In this document: positions 9,301 to 17,720 of the stretch, piece by piece
Layout of the letters: each line of letters opens with the position of its first letter
How positions within the stretch are numbered: the stretch's first letter is position 1
Assembly (NCBI GenBank): GCA_903899985.1
Contig: CAIULL010000008.1
Location: 1-64,000 of the forward strand
Source of the DNA: an uncultured Schlesneria sp.
GTDB lineage: Bacteria > Planctomycetota > Planctomycetia > Planctomycetales > Planctomycetaceae
Length of the DNA stretch: 64,000 nucleotides
Reading direction: 5' to 3'
Notes under the pieces: model-generated
Database searches by the model: none
Seen by the model: the letters and a program-made list of their open reading frames with translations, nothing else
Told to the model about the DNA's origin: nothing
Program-made: the position numbers and the translations under genes

Positions 9301-9649
9301 CGGTAAGCCGTTTATTAGTACCAAGGGATTCTGCACTAAAGCCGTATTTTCCGCCAGTGGGTCGCAAACCGTCTGCTCCGGACGGATGATTGAGGTGCGC
9401 GATGCAACAACCCTTCAGCTGAACCTCACTATTGACACCGAGTGTAATGACGCCGTGTTTAGCCCGGATGGACGAAGAATTGCGAGTATCGGGGAAAAAG
9501 GGGTTAAATTCTGGGATGTTACAACTGGCCAAGAGGTACTTACCCTTGAGGGCGGCGGAAGATGTGTTGCGTTCAGCGCGGACGGACGTCGAGTCGCCTG
9601 CGGAGGCGAACACGGTATCACAATCTGGGACGCGACAGACAAAAACTAG
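6338..9649 (+). CDS. Serine/threonine protein kinase with C-terminal WD40 propellers
   Basis: 1103 aa. It starts with a zinc-ribbon (CPECGKAYQLPEESLGRKA with CKSCG, residues 7-31, MJ0042-like). A Hanks-type kinase domain follows at about 70-340: glycine loop GAGAFGTV at 80-87, Lys102, catalytic HRD at 193-195, DFG at 213-215 and GTPAYMSPEQ. One transmembrane helix lies near 358-384 (NPLVAALTSSVGALLFLVAI), then a charged coiled coil to about 460, then WD40 repeats. I count about 14 WD40 units, enough for two seven-bladed propellers; several in the second half are degenerate. The kinase would be cytoplasmic, with the WD40 part on the other side of the membrane if it crosses once. An AAGGG site precedes the ATG. 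The target is unknown. It converges on the FHA kinase gene. Confidence 0.93.
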   Translation: MPIAVSCPECGKAYQLPEESLGRKATCKSCGNAFRVQTGADAPQSRRSVSESVSGSKSRISSSDTLPAQIGRFQILDKLGAGAFGTVYKAYDPVLEREVAVKVPNPGLLSSERDKQRYLREPKAAGQLHHPNIVPVFEASLDGDNIFIVSAFIKGRTLEKAIEEKRPDLRRAATLVMKLARALQYAHENGIVHRDVKPANIMLDAKGEPLLMDFGLARIQESAEKLTMNEAVLGTPAYMSPEQAAHNNENVGPASDQYSLGVILFEMLCGQRPFSGPAAIVMSLVIKQEPPAPRSLNKKVPRDLETICLKAMAKEPKKRFADCQEFADDLERWLQDEPITARRTTIVERGIRWSRRNPLVAALTSSVGALLFLVAIISSFAAVRLDQERRRASQKDEEATNQKQLAENNATEAREQARRAEDQAIEVNRQKEIALRERDRAGAESNRAFRNAYISEMNLVQRDWDQNDFVSLRNRLTKTSQKNPDDDDPRGFEWFYWRRLVYGGQQAFIGHNGPVSCVSFSTDGKRIVSGDAHGVIKVWDANTGGEIRTLKHSAEGLSPIISNVEFSPNGSMIASGAVLIPPAQLTFQQRRSGIVTVWDGTTGAEIVSLDRKAKSISSIRFSPDEKRLICGEIELPELKIRAVFPSAPRGAITVWDTATGHQLLDVDLNAVTKIVISSDGQRAASVDPVNAIKVRSLSDDKDESTLIGHNDTLTSVVFNSDGKKIISGSSNGVIKVWDLSTAQETLSIPAHTGVVKCAVFSTNEKHILTGGQDTRVKLWNAFDGRELFTLRGHSGSVNAVAFSPDGRKIVTGSNDNLVKIWKENATQSPLTLVGHSDIRCIAFTPDGKRIVSGSWDRTVKVWDLTTGGNTLTYKGHSDHITALAISADGKTIATGGAENRATLWNLETGEDIFVLQCQMSSAAFSPDGSRIVVGNRDWLGVFDVATGDLCFSIGDKINGVGSVVFSPDGQKILCVAWNGFIELLSATDGKPFISTKGFCTKAVFSASGSQTVCSGRMIEVRDATTLQLNLTIDTECNDAVFSPDGRRIASIGEKGVKFWDVTTGQEVLTLEGGGRCVAFSADGRRVACGGEHGITIWDATDKN

Positions 9650-9804
9650 CGTTCGGGAGCTCCAATCGAAAGATCTTGTTCTGATTCACGCTTGTTCGAA
9701 ATTCGTAAAATCTGTCGCGTCCTAGTCCTCTCGGCCAAAAGTCCCCTTTTCTCCCAGAAGTTCTTGACGGCAACCCAACCATATCCCTCAGGCGCGGGGT
9801 TTCG

Positions 9805-11331
9805 TCAGGTTACGTTTATTAATGCTTCTCTGAATTCTTGGGCTGATTGATACCGGATCTTTGGTTTATCCTGGAGGGCTTCGTCGATCACTTCGGCCAG
9901 GCGTTTGGGGATCGACTTGTCTCGCTCGCGGATTGGGATCGCTGCCGTTTCGAGAATTACGATCCAGGGATCGAGGCCTTTGATGAAATTGCGCGGCGGC
10001 TTTCCTGTTAGCATTTGATACAGGCAGGCCGCCATGGCCCAGACGTCGACTTCGGGTTTGGCGTTCAAATAATCAACGACTTGTTGGCGTGGCATGTAAT
10101 ACGGCTTCCCCGCCATCGCACCTGAACGAGTCATCCCGCTTAGTCCCGCGGTGTCGAATGCTTTGGCCAGGCCGAAGTCGCTCACTTTGGCGATCAATTC
10201 AGACGGACTTCCCGTCAGCAGAATGTTCTGGGGACTCAGGTCGCGATGGACGAGACCGTGTGCTCGCCTGGTGCTGCCGTCGAGAAGTTCTACCTCGACA
10301 TCGACGTTATGGGCGTACTCTAAGGCATCGAGCGCCTGGAGTGTAATCTTGATCGCTCGTCGAACGGGCAGGACGCCTCCCTGGTTTTTCATCACGCGGT
10401 CGACGCTGCGATACCGGCAGAGTTCGAGCGTGAAAAAGAACATTCCTTGCGAGTGACCGTAATCGTATACCGGGACAATATGAGGATGATTCAGGGCGGC
10501 AGTGTTCTTGATTTCGCGGAGGAACAGTTTGCGAGTCCATTCGTTGGCCGCGACCTGAGGGAGCATCACCTTGAGAGCCACTCGTTCGCCGGAAATCGTG
10601 TTCCGTGCGAGGTAGACCGCTCCCATGCCCCCTTTGCCCAGACGTTTTTCGATTTCGTAATCCTTAATCGATTTCAGATCGTGTTCGCCGGAGCGCGCGT
10701 CTGCCAGCAGGCGCCGAATGAGCTGTAGCGGTTCGGCCTGACAGGCGCTGCAGATGAATTCTCCGTGGCGACCGGTTCCCATTTCGTCGGCGACATCTCT
10801 GCCGCACTGCGTACACTGCTGCACCTCGTTCGGTGGCTGCTGATATGGTTGGGTGGTCTCGATGATGACTCGACAATCTTCACAGCGTGAGTCTTCCGGG
10901 TCGGGATTTCCCGTTGCGCTCTGGTCATCGGGGATTTCCTTTTGACAGCAGGTGCAGACCTTGGGAATGAAGATCTCGGTTTGGAACACGAGCGTCCCGA
11001 CCGTGATTTGGTCACCCGATTTCAAGTCGTGTTCGCGATACTTGATGCGCGCTGCATCCTCACGCGTTTGACCCTTTTTTCTCCGTCCAATGATCTCGTC
11101 GTTGACCTTCGTTCCGTTAAGACTCCCCAGGTCGCGGATGCGGATGTCGGGGGGATTAATGTCTAACAGGCAGTGATGGCGAGAACACCTGCGGTCGATT
11201 TCGGTGGTGCTGGGCAGCCGTAGCTGGCATGCGCTTCCTCGACCGATCAGGCAGGTTGCGCGTTCTTGAAACTCGAAGGTTTTTCCTTCCAGACTGCCAG
11301 CAATCACCTTGATGGAAACTTTTGATGGCAT
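9805..11331 (-). CDS. FHA-domain serine/threonine protein kinase
   Basis: 508 aa. An N-terminal FHA phosphothreonine-binding domain occupies about 1-120 (CLIGRGSACQLRLP, CSRHHCLL, LGSLNGTKVND). Two CxxC zinc modules follow (CTCCQKE with CEDC at 127-153; CTQCGRDV with CSAC at 173-197). The kinase domain starts near 225: LGKGGMGAVY, Lys254, HRD at 362-364, DFG at 385-387. Between the C-helix region and HRD there is an unusual insertion (VDVEVELLDGSTRRAH). The last residues read RYQSAQEFREAL, the common end of bacterial kinases. No transmembrane segment is evident, so it is probably soluble. Substrates are unknown; FHA plus kinase implies binding to phosphorylated partners or itself. Confidence 0.92.
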   Translation of the reverse strand: MPSKVSIKVIAGSLEGKTFEFQERATCLIGRGSACQLRLPSTTEIDRRCSRHHCLLDINPPDIRIRDLGSLNGTKVNDEIIGRRKKGQTREDAARIKYREHDLKSGDQITVGTLVFQTEIFIPKVCTCCQKEIPDDQSATGNPDPEDSRCEDCRVIIETTQPYQQPPNEVQQCTQCGRDVADEMGTGRHGEFICSACQAEPLQLIRRLLADARSGEHDLKSIKDYEIEKRLGKGGMGAVYLARNTISGERVALKVMLPQVAANEWTRKLFLREIKNTAALNHPHIVPVYDYGHSQGMFFFTLELCRYRSVDRVMKNQGGVLPVRRAIKITLQALDALEYAHNVDVEVELLDGSTRRAHGLVHRDLSPQNILLTGSPSELIAKVSDFGLAKAFDTAGLSGMTRSGAMAGKPYYMPRQQVVDYLNAKPEVDVWAMAACLYQMLTGKPPRNFIKGLDPWIVILETAAIPIRERDKSIPKRLAEVIDEALQDKPKIRYQSAQEFREALINVT

Positions 11332-11366
11332 TGGAAGGCTTTAATCAACAACCCCTATCGAAACGC

Positions 11367-11405
11367 AACGCAACCCCACCCCCCCCGCGGGGGTGGGGTT
11401 GCGTT
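11367..11405. repeat. Solo palindromic hairpin, copy C of the repeat family
   Basis: 39-bp near-perfect palindrome made only of the terminal arms of the MITE-like family (AACGCAACCCCACC and its complement joined by a C/G tract). It lies between the FHA kinase start and the dehydrogenase stop, and could work as a transcription terminator for the minus-strand dehydrogenase, though no T-run follows on that strand. Confidence 0.75.
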
Positions 11406-11423
11406 AGGTCGTTTTTTATAAAA

Positions 11424-12545
11424 TCACGCGACGTTTACGAAGACCTTGATGGCTTCTTTTTCTTCGACTAACAGTCGCATCATTTCTTTGTAATTGTCGA
11501 GGCCGGCCACGGGGTTTGTCAGGATTCGTTCCGTCACTCCGGGGTATGTCAGTTCGCCTACAGCCAGGTCCGCGATTCCCATTTCGAAGTGACGGCGGTT
11601 GCCGTTCACGCTGGAGACCAGCAACTTATTGCCGAGGACCCATTCGAGATTGATCTTGGCACCATCGACTGTCACGTCGTGTTTGCCGCCAGTGATGCTG
11701 GTCCAGATGAGTGCTCCGTTATGAGCGAGAATTTCCATCGAGCGGAAGCAGACTTCGGCATTGCCGGTCGCTTCGAAAATCAGGTCGGGCTTGCCGACCT
11801 TTTTCACCAGATCGTGCAGTGAGGTCTGTTTGGTGCTGACATACGTCGCACCATACGCTTCGGCAATTTCCTGCTTACGATGTGGGCCGGGGCGCGTCGC
11901 CACCGTGTAAACTTCCATTCCTCGCAGTTTCAACATCATCGTGGCGAGCAAACCAATCTGACCGGCCCCCATGACGAAAGCTCGTTTGGGATTCCAGACC
12001 TGCAGACGTTGTTGAGCGAGATAGGCCTGGTCGATCGCCTTCGCGCAAACGCTGGCTGGTTCCGCGAGAACGCCGAGATGCTTCAGATTCACAGGGACCT
12101 TGACCATATATTCGGCGTCGTCGACGAATGACTCGGTCATGTAACCGTGACAGAGATTGATGCCACGTTCGAAGTAGACCTCTTCGCTGGTAATGTCATT
12201 TCGTCCGATCTTGTCAAACATCGATCCACCGGGTCGACGGACGGTGCACGAGACATAATCGCCAGGCTTCAGTTCCGTGACCTTATTGCCAACTTCCAGG
12301 ACTTGACCGAAGCTTTCGTGACCGATGACGAGGTGTTCGCCGCCGGGAGGAGCGTTTCCATACAGCGCTTCGTTGATTTCGCGGTCGGTTGCATCGACGC
12401 CGACTTGCAGCGTTTTGACCAGAACCGCTCGCCCTTCAGGAATCTTGCACACATGCGGCTGTGGCTGATCGTGAAGTTTCGGAGCGGGAATCTCTCGAAG
12501 GTGGACGCTGTTGGGCTTTCCGGGAAGTACGGCGATGGCTTTCAT
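11424..12545 (-). CDS. Glucose 1-dehydrogenase-like medium-chain zinc dehydrogenase
   Basis: 373-aa NAD(P)-dependent alcohol dehydrogenase of the archaeal-type glucose dehydrogenase family. Seen: the catalytic domain with [10 protein letters not shown] and [12 protein letters not shown], the acidic metal ligand region [13 protein letters not shown], and the Rossmann motif [15 protein letters not shown]. The usual catalytic-zinc Cys is Asp51, as known for the Haloferax mediterranei glucose dehydrogenase (Asp, His, Glu ligands). The structural-zinc lobe lacks its four cysteines and instead has the [16 protein letters not shown] stretch of that subfamily. It probably oxidises an aldose; glucose itself is not proven. 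It stands alone between two palindromic repeats. Confidence 0.87.
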   Translation of the reverse strand: MKAIAVLPGKPNSVHLREIPAPKLHDQPQPHVCKIPEGRAVLVKTLQVGVDATDREINEALYGNAPPGGEHLVIGHESFGQVLEVGNKVTELKPGDYVSCTVRRPGGSMFDKIGRNDITSEEVYFERGINLCHGYMTESFVDDAEYMVKVPVNLKHLGVLAEPASVCAKAIDQAYLAQQRLQVWNPKRAFVMGAGQIGLLATMMLKLRGMEVYTVATRPGPHRKQEIAEAYGATYVSTKQTSLHDLVKKVGKPDLIFEATGNAEVCFRSMEILAHNGALIWTSITGGKHDVTVDGAKINLEWVLGNKLLVSSVNGNRRHFEMGIADLAVGELTYPGVTERILTNPVAGLDNYKEMMRLLVEEKEAIKVFVNVA

Positions 12546-12809
12546 GGCGAATTCGACTCGTCAAGGATTTTTGGTAATTGATAATGATCAGCAACGTCTA
12601 AGATGATGCCCGGGAGTGAGCATCATTCGGCCCGGAAGTGTAACTATCCGAAGCGACTCATTCCAGCAGGCGAACCCGGAAGAGCAGGGTGGGGCATGGC
12701 GATCAAACGGCGTATTCCCACGACGACCTTGCGTTACACCCAAAAAAACGGCGTTTCATCCAGCGTAACATCAAAGTCAACGTAGCAAGTTTATTGCCCG
12801 GAATTACGA

Positions 12810-13016
12810 AAACGAAACCCCACCCCCCCTGCGGGGGTGGTTAACGGGCCTTTGCCCTAGCGTCTTTTCGATACCGATTTTTCACGACAATGCAATCATC
12901 CGCCGCCCCGCTGGTACGTATTTTCACTCCGATTAGACTTGATTGCGCAACTATCCACGAACGAGCTAGGGCAAAGGCCCCTTGACCACCGGGGCGGGCC
13001 CGGTGGGGTTTCGTTT
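12810..13016. repeat. MITE-like palindromic repeat, copy D
   Basis: 207-bp copy with perfect 15-bp ends (AAACGAAACCCCACC and complement) and the shared core GTGGTTAACGGGCCTTTGCC on the left, with GGGCAAAGGCCCC on the right. It is the longest member; its centre (about 12860-12960) is unlike the other copies. The rest of the gap 12546-13033 shows no convincing gene. Confidence 0.82.
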
Positions 13017-13033
13017 GGTGGTGGCCGGAACAC

Positions 13034-14248
13034 TCAACCGACCCGCAACTCCGCGTCGTGAACGCGAGCTGATAGTGCGAAATCCATTTCCACGTGCGAT
13101 GAAACCGATTTGGTTGTCGGATTCAACAGGTGATTGAGTGCTGCGATCAATTGGCGTGGATTGGACTTGGAAACGGATGCATCCACGGTGAACGGGAATG
13201 ACTCGTCGTTATCCGATGTCGTCAGTCGAATCACGGGAATGCCGCTCGCTGTTTGACGGGACATTACCGCATCTGCGACCTCGGTTGTGACCGGTTCACC
13301 GATCAGAATCGCACAATACGCCGATGACCGCTCGTTCTGAATGCTTGCACACGCGTTTGCGTCCGATTTTACGGAATCAGAATCGTATCCGACCGATCGC
13401 AAGGCCATGCCAATCAGGTTTCGGAAGAACAGCGAATCTTCGATGATCAGCACTCGGCGTAGCTCGATCGTCTCTTCAACGGGTTCCGGGACGGCAATTG
13501 TTACTGAGCCCGCTTGAAGGCTGACATCGGACGGAGTGGCCATCGTCGAGTTGTCAGAAATGCGGATAACTTCTGCCGCCGATTGGAATTCTCGAACGGA
13601 AAGGACATGACACATCGCCGCGGACCAGGGTTCGGTCGCCGCCAATTTATTCAAATCAGTACTTGCAGCGGTCGAATTCCCAACGACTGAAGTCAACGCA
13701 TTTAGCCCCATCTCAGACGTCAATCGCGGATGCGACGGAGTGGGGACAATTTCCCGCTGATTCGCGTGAGGATGCGCGATGACAGTACCGTGAGCCGTAT
13801 CGTTGGCTGCGGGAGCGACTTCGATTGTCCTGTTTGTTGGGTTTGACCAGAACCCTTTCAGGGTATCCCGTTCTAATTTCTGTAACGATGTCAAATCGGT
13901 GATGAACGGTTCCTCACGCATCGCTTCCAGACCAAGCAGCAAGTCCTGCAGGCTTCCCACGGCGGCTGTCACATCATTCAGGTTTTCAGTTGTGAGTTCC
14001 AGCTTTCCCGCGCAGAATCGTTCCAGAAACTGCTCAATCGCCAGGCTGTTTCGAGCCAATCTTTTCAGATCCAGATCATCGGCTTTGATCCAAAGCACTT
14101 GCAGGCTGCGGATCAATTCCACCAGACCATCGTGGTCGCTTGATCTGAGCGACCACGCAGCGAACCATTGGCGCAACTGGCTGATTAATCGCCAGGCGTG
14201 ATCCAGTAATGATTCGATTCTTGCGGGTTCCAATTGCAAATCTGTCAC
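13034..14248 (-). CDS. Degenerate HPt plus pseudo-receiver protein
   Basis: About 404 aa from the GTG at 14246-14248. Two further in-frame GTG codons (14269, 14287) extend it into or towards repeat copy E, so I prefer the shorter form. The N-terminal 110 residues form a helical bundle like the CheA/FrzE phosphotransfer domain (KADDLDLKRLARNSL, FLERFCAGKLELT), but the H-x-x-K-G phosphorylation site is absent. The C-terminal 115 residues look like a response-regulator receiver (RVLIIEDSLFFRNLIG, then IPVIRLTTS and VSKSN), yet the phospho-accepting Asp is replaced (AILIGEP). The middle is low-similarity. It may be a phosphorylation-independent relative of CheA-receiver hybrids; function unknown. 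Confidence 0.72.
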   Translation of the reverse strand: MTDLQLEPARIESLLDHAWRLISQLRQWFAAWSLRSSDHDGLVELIRSLQVLWIKADDLDLKRLARNSLAIEQFLERFCAGKLELTTENLNDVTAAVGSLQDLLLGLEAMREEPFITDLTSLQKLERDTLKGFWSNPTNRTIEVAPAANDTAHGTVIAHPHANQREIVPTPSHPRLTSEMGLNALTSVVGNSTAASTDLNKLAATEPWSAAMCHVLSVREFQSAAEVIRISDNSTMATPSDVSLQAGSVTIAVPEPVEETIELRRVLIIEDSLFFRNLIGMALRSVGYDSDSVKSDANACASIQNERSSAYCAILIGEPVTTEVADAVMSRQTASGIPVIRLTTSDNDESFPFTVDASVSKSNPRQLIAALNHLLNPTTKSVSSHVEMDFALSARVHDAELRVG

Positions 14249-14274
14249 CCCAAAGAAACGTAACCCCACATCCC

Positions 14275-14424
14275 AACGCAACCCCACCCCCCCTGCGGGG
14301 GTGGTTAACGGGCCTTTGCCCTATCGTCTTCCTACCGCAATTCGAGACGAACCCGTTGTCATCGCCCCGGCCCGCTAGGGCAAAGGCCCGGTGACCACCC
14401 CCGCGGGGGGGGTGAGGTTTCGTT
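14275..14424. repeat. MITE-like palindromic repeat, copy E
   Basis: 150-bp copy with slightly imperfect ends (AACGCAACCCCACC and GGTGAGGTTTCGTT) and the core GTGGTTAACGGGCCTTTGCC mirrored by GGGCAAAGGCCCGGTGACCAC. A partial extra arm (AACGTAACCCCAC) lies just left at about 14257. It separates the pseudo-receiver gene from the NupC gene. Confidence 0.8.
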
Positions 14425-14558
14425 AATCTTTGTTTTTCGCGAATCGAATGCCGAAACGGCCTCCGCACCGGCGGACTTTGCCGATTGAGAAAGCTTTGAC
14501 GATCGACTCTGTTGGCCTATATCGACCGGTCGTTCCGCAAAAATTGAACGAGAGTTTT

Positions 14559-15758
14559 TTAAAGGATCACGCCTGCGACGCAGGCGGTCAGGCAGCACGA
14601 GAGCATCCCGCCGAGCATGGCACGAAGTCCGAGGCGCGCGATGTCACCTTTTCGCTCTTCGGCCATGCCGCCAAGACCACCAATCTGGATGGCGATCGAA
14701 CTGAAGTTTGAGAAACCGCACAGTGCGTACGTGAGAATGACAAATGACCGCTCCGTGATTTGATCTTTACATTTGGCAAGTTCACCGTAGGCGATCACCT
14801 CGTTCAAGGCCATTTTCAGCCCAAGCAGTTCGCCACCTTTCAGGCAGTCTTTCCATTCGATCCCCATCAGCCAGGCAATCGGAGCGAATCCGTAACCGAA
14901 CCCATCTTTGAGAGACCACGCCTGGCCGATCAACTCCCCCAGCATGGCCAGTCCCTTGTCGACCATCGCAATAAGCGCGATGAACGCCATCAGCATGGCC
15001 GCAACGTTGAGTGCCAGTTTCATCCCGTCGGCGGCGCCATTGGCTGCGGCATCGATCAAATTGACTCCCGCCGGAGGGACTTCGAGCTTGGCATTTCCAT
15101 ACGTCGCAGGAGTTTCCGTTTCTGGCAGCATCAGCTTGGCAATCATCAGGCTGGCTGGAGCAGAAATGACAGAGGCCGTGATCAAGTGACCGGCAGGAAT
15201 TTTCATCCCCACGAAAAGCGCCAGAACACCACCTGAAATCGTGGCGAATCCACCAATCATGACCGCATTGAGTTCTGAAAGAGTCATTTTGGCGATGTAT
15301 GGCTTGATCAGCAGCGGAGCTTCCGTCTGTCCCAGAAAGACGTTAGCACTCGCAGACAGAGTCTCGGCCCCTGATGTCCCTAATGTTCGCTGCATGAGCC
15401 ATGCAAGGCCGTTGACGATCCATGGCATCAGGCCGATGTAGTACAAAACCGACATCAGCGACGAAACAAAGATGATCGTTGGCAACACTTTGAAGGCGAA
15501 AAAGAATTCCTTGAAGCTGTCTCCGAAGACAAATCGTGCCCCCGTGTCGGAAAAGTCGAGCAGCGATGTAAAGACATCACCCATCCAGGCAAAAAACATC
15601 AGCCCCAACGTGGTCTTCAGAATCAGGATGGCAAAAACGAATTGCATGATCGTCCCCGCGATCAGCACTCGCCAGGGAATAATTCGCTTATGGGAACTCA
15701 TTAACCATGCCAGCAGCAGCATGACCACGTAACCGAACAAGCTGATGAAGCGTTCCAT
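14559..15758 (-). CDS. Concentrative nucleoside transporter, NupC family
   Basis: 399-aa inner-membrane protein with about ten hydrophobic segments. It takes up nucleosides by cation symport. Family marks: VFGQTEAPL-like motif (ANVFLGQTEAPLLIKPYI), GGFATISGGVLA, and the C-terminal ALCGFSNFSSIAIQIGG. Length matches bacterial CNT proteins. It lies 83 bp downstream of uracil phosphoribosyltransferase on the same strand, so import and salvage of pyrimidines are probably one unit. Ion coupling and nucleoside preference cannot be read from the sequence with certainty. Confidence 0.92.
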   Translation of the reverse strand: MERFISLFGYVVMLLLAWLMSSHKRIIPWRVLIAGTIMQFVFAILILKTTLGLMFFAWMGDVFTSLLDFSDTGARFVFGDSFKEFFFAFKVLPTIIFVSSLMSVLYYIGLMPWIVNGLAWLMQRTLGTSGAETLSASANVFLGQTEAPLLIKPYIAKMTLSELNAVMIGGFATISGGVLALFVGMKIPAGHLITASVISAPASLMIAKLMLPETETPATYGNAKLEVPPAGVNLIDAAANGAADGMKLALNVAAMLMAFIALIAMVDKGLAMLGELIGQAWSLKDGFGYGFAPIAWLMGIEWKDCLKGGELLGLKMALNEVIAYGELAKCKDQITERSFVILTYALCGFSNFSSIAIQIGGLGGMAEERKGDIARLGLRAMLGGMLSCCLTACVAGVIL

Positions 15759-15841
15759 GGAAAGATCAGGCTCACGAGAGAAACAAGGTACCCATGTTCA
15801 CAGAAGGCATTGATACAAACGGCATTCACACACGGGGAGGC

Positions 15842-16480
15842 TCATTCGAGGTATCTGAGCGTGTTAAACGTCCGATCACCCGCGTCTCCTAATCCGGGGA
15901 CGATGTACTTGATGGCATTCAATTCAGGGTCGATCGCACCAACGAAGATCTGGGCCTCAGGAAATCGTTTCACGACTGCGTCGACCCCCGCTTGCGAGGC
16001 AATCACGGAAATGAGCTTGATTGATCTCACACCCCATTCTGTCAACGATTCAATGGCGGCCGTTGCACTGCCACCGGTGGCGAGCATCGGGTCGAGGATC
16101 AACGCGACGTCGACGGGGTTTGATTGAGGCAGCTTATTGTAATATCGCACGGGTTGCGCGGTCGCTTCGTCCCGGTACAGACCCAAATGCCAGACTTCGG
16201 CGTCAGGGATCAGATCGAGAATGGGATCGACCATTCCCAACCCCGCACGCAGAATCGGAACAAGTGCAATCTTCGGAGCAAGTTCCGCCCCGACCATCGA
16301 TGTCAGTGGTGTCTGAATTGAACGATCACGAACATCAAGATCATATGTGGCTTCGTAAGCAAGCAGGGTAGAAAGTCTTCGCATCAAGGCGCGAAACTCT
16401 ACTGGCGACGTGTTTTTGTCACGCAGTTGCGTAAGATGATATCGGACGAGTGGATGATCACTTTCGAAAACGTGCAGCAT
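15842..16480 (-). CDS. upp: Uracil phosphoribosyltransferase
   Basis: 212-aa cytoplasmic enzyme that joins uracil to PRPP to make UMP. Seen: ILRAGLGMVDPIL, the PRPP loop LILDPMLATGGSA, and the C-terminal uracil-binding stretch YIVPGLGDAGDRTFNT. The ATG at 16478-16480 is chosen because AGGGG precedes it at good spacing and MLHVFESDHPLVRYH is the usual family N-terminus; an upstream in-frame start would add 23 unlike residues. Upstream of nupC-like gene, divergent from hypD. Confidence 0.95.
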   Translation of the reverse strand: MLHVFESDHPLVRYHLTQLRDKNTSPVEFRALMRRLSTLLAYEATYDLDVRDRSIQTPLTSMVGAELAPKIALVPILRAGLGMVDPILDLIPDAEVWHLGLYRDEATAQPVRYYNKLPQSNPVDVALILDPMLATGGSATAAIESLTEWGVRSIKLISVIASQAGVDAVVKRFPEAQIFVGAIDPELNAIKYIVPGLGDAGDRTFNTLRYLE

Positions 16481-16619
16481 GCATAAACCCCTGAAGGTGC
16501 GAGACTGCGAATAGCCTACGGACCACAATCGATTTCGAACAGCGAACACTCTTTAAGCGTGCGGAATTCCGAACGACTGAACTTAAGATTCAGATGAAAG
16601 AAACGATGTCAGGATCAAA

Positions 16620-17720
16620 ATGAAGTTTGTTGATGAGTATCGAGATCCGACACGGCTGAAAATTCAGCTTGCTGAACTGCGAAAGATGATCACTCGTCGG
16701 TGGGTAATCATGGATGTCTGTGGCGGCCAGACCCACGGATTACTTCGACACGGCATCGAGCAGGAACTCGAGGATGTTCTGGACCTGGTGCATGGCCCTG
16801 GATGCCCGGTCTGCGTCACACCCGCTGAAGCGATTGACGACGCCGTTGAACTGGCAAATCGTCCTGACGTCATCATGACAAGTTTCGGAGACATGTTGCG
16901 AGTCCCCGGTCGAAGGGGGAGTCTGCTTCAGGCACGGGCCAGGGGGGCTGATATCCGCATCGTTTATTCGCCCGCTGATTCTGTCCAACTGGCCGTGAGG
17001 GAACCTGAAAAGCAGGTCATTTTCTTTGCTGTGGGATTTGAATCGACCGCTCCGGCAACGGCCCTGGCCGTCTTGCAGGCACGCCAGCTTGGACTGAAGA
17101 ATTTCAGCCTGCTGGCAAATCACGTGCGGGTCGAGCCAGCCATGCGCGCTGTGATGCAATTGCCGGGAAATCGCATTCAGGGAATGCTGGCGGCAGGACA
17201 CGTCTGTACGGTGACCGGGTATGCTCATTATTCGGAGTTCGTCAACCAGTTCCGCGTACCCGTTGTCGTGACGGGATTTGAGCCCATGGATTTACTCGCC
17301 GGCCTGACCCGATCCGTTCAACTGCTCGAGTCGGGTGAGCCGCAACTTTGCAATGAATACTCTCGATCGGCGCAGCCGGAAGGTAATTTGCATGCACAGC
17401 GGTTGATCGACGAAGTTTACTGCGTGGCGACCGTTCCGTGGCGAGGATTTCGTGAGATCGCTGATGGGGGTCTGGTGATGCGACCAGCGCTGCAAGACTT
17501 CGATGCGCGATCTCGTTTTGGTCTGGCTGAAGCCCTTTTGTCGAGCGATGGTGAATGCCGTAGTGGTGATGTGATGACCGGACGGATCAAGCCGATTGAG
17601 TGTCCGTTATTCGGCAACGCCTGCACTCCGGAGACGCCCGTGGGTGCTCCGATGGTCTCCTCAGAAGGGGCATGTAGCGCGTACTTCCGCTATGCGAGAC
17701 CGATCGAGGTACGAACTTGA
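16620..17720 (+). CDS. hypD: Hydrogenase maturation protein HypD
   Basis: 366 aa. HypD carries a [4Fe-4S] cluster and, with HypC, is the scaffold on which the Fe(CN)2CO centre of [NiFe] hydrogenases is built. Diagnostic motifs: MDVCGGQTHGLLRHG, VHGPGCPVCVTP, TSFGDMLRVPG, FFAVGFESTAPATA and NHVRVEPAM. Length is typical. It overlaps hypE by 4 bp (TTGA). No hydrogenase structural genes and no hypA, B, C or F are in the window, so the partners must be elsewhere. Confidence 0.96.
   Translation: MKFVDEYRDPTRLKIQLAELRKMITRRWVIMDVCGGQTHGLLRHGIEQELEDVLDLVHGPGCPVCVTPAEAIDDAVELANRPDVIMTSFGDMLRVPGRRGSLLQARARGADIRIVYSPADSVQLAVREPEKQVIFFAVGFESTAPATALAVLQARQLGLKNFSLLANHVRVEPAMRAVMQLPGNRIQGMLAAGHVCTVTGYAHYSEFVNQFRVPVVVTGFEPMDLLAGLTRSVQLLESGEPQLCNEYSRSAQPEGNLHAQRLIDEVYCVATVPWRGFREIADGGLVMRPALQDFDARSRFGLAEALLSSDGECRSGDVMTGRIKPIECPLFGNACTPETPVGAPMVSSEGACSAYFRYARPIEVRT

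Noticed and set aside
12603-12785. 60-codon frame upstream of repeat copy D
   Set aside because: No ribosome-binding site, no similarity to anything I know, and atypical composition; could not be supported.
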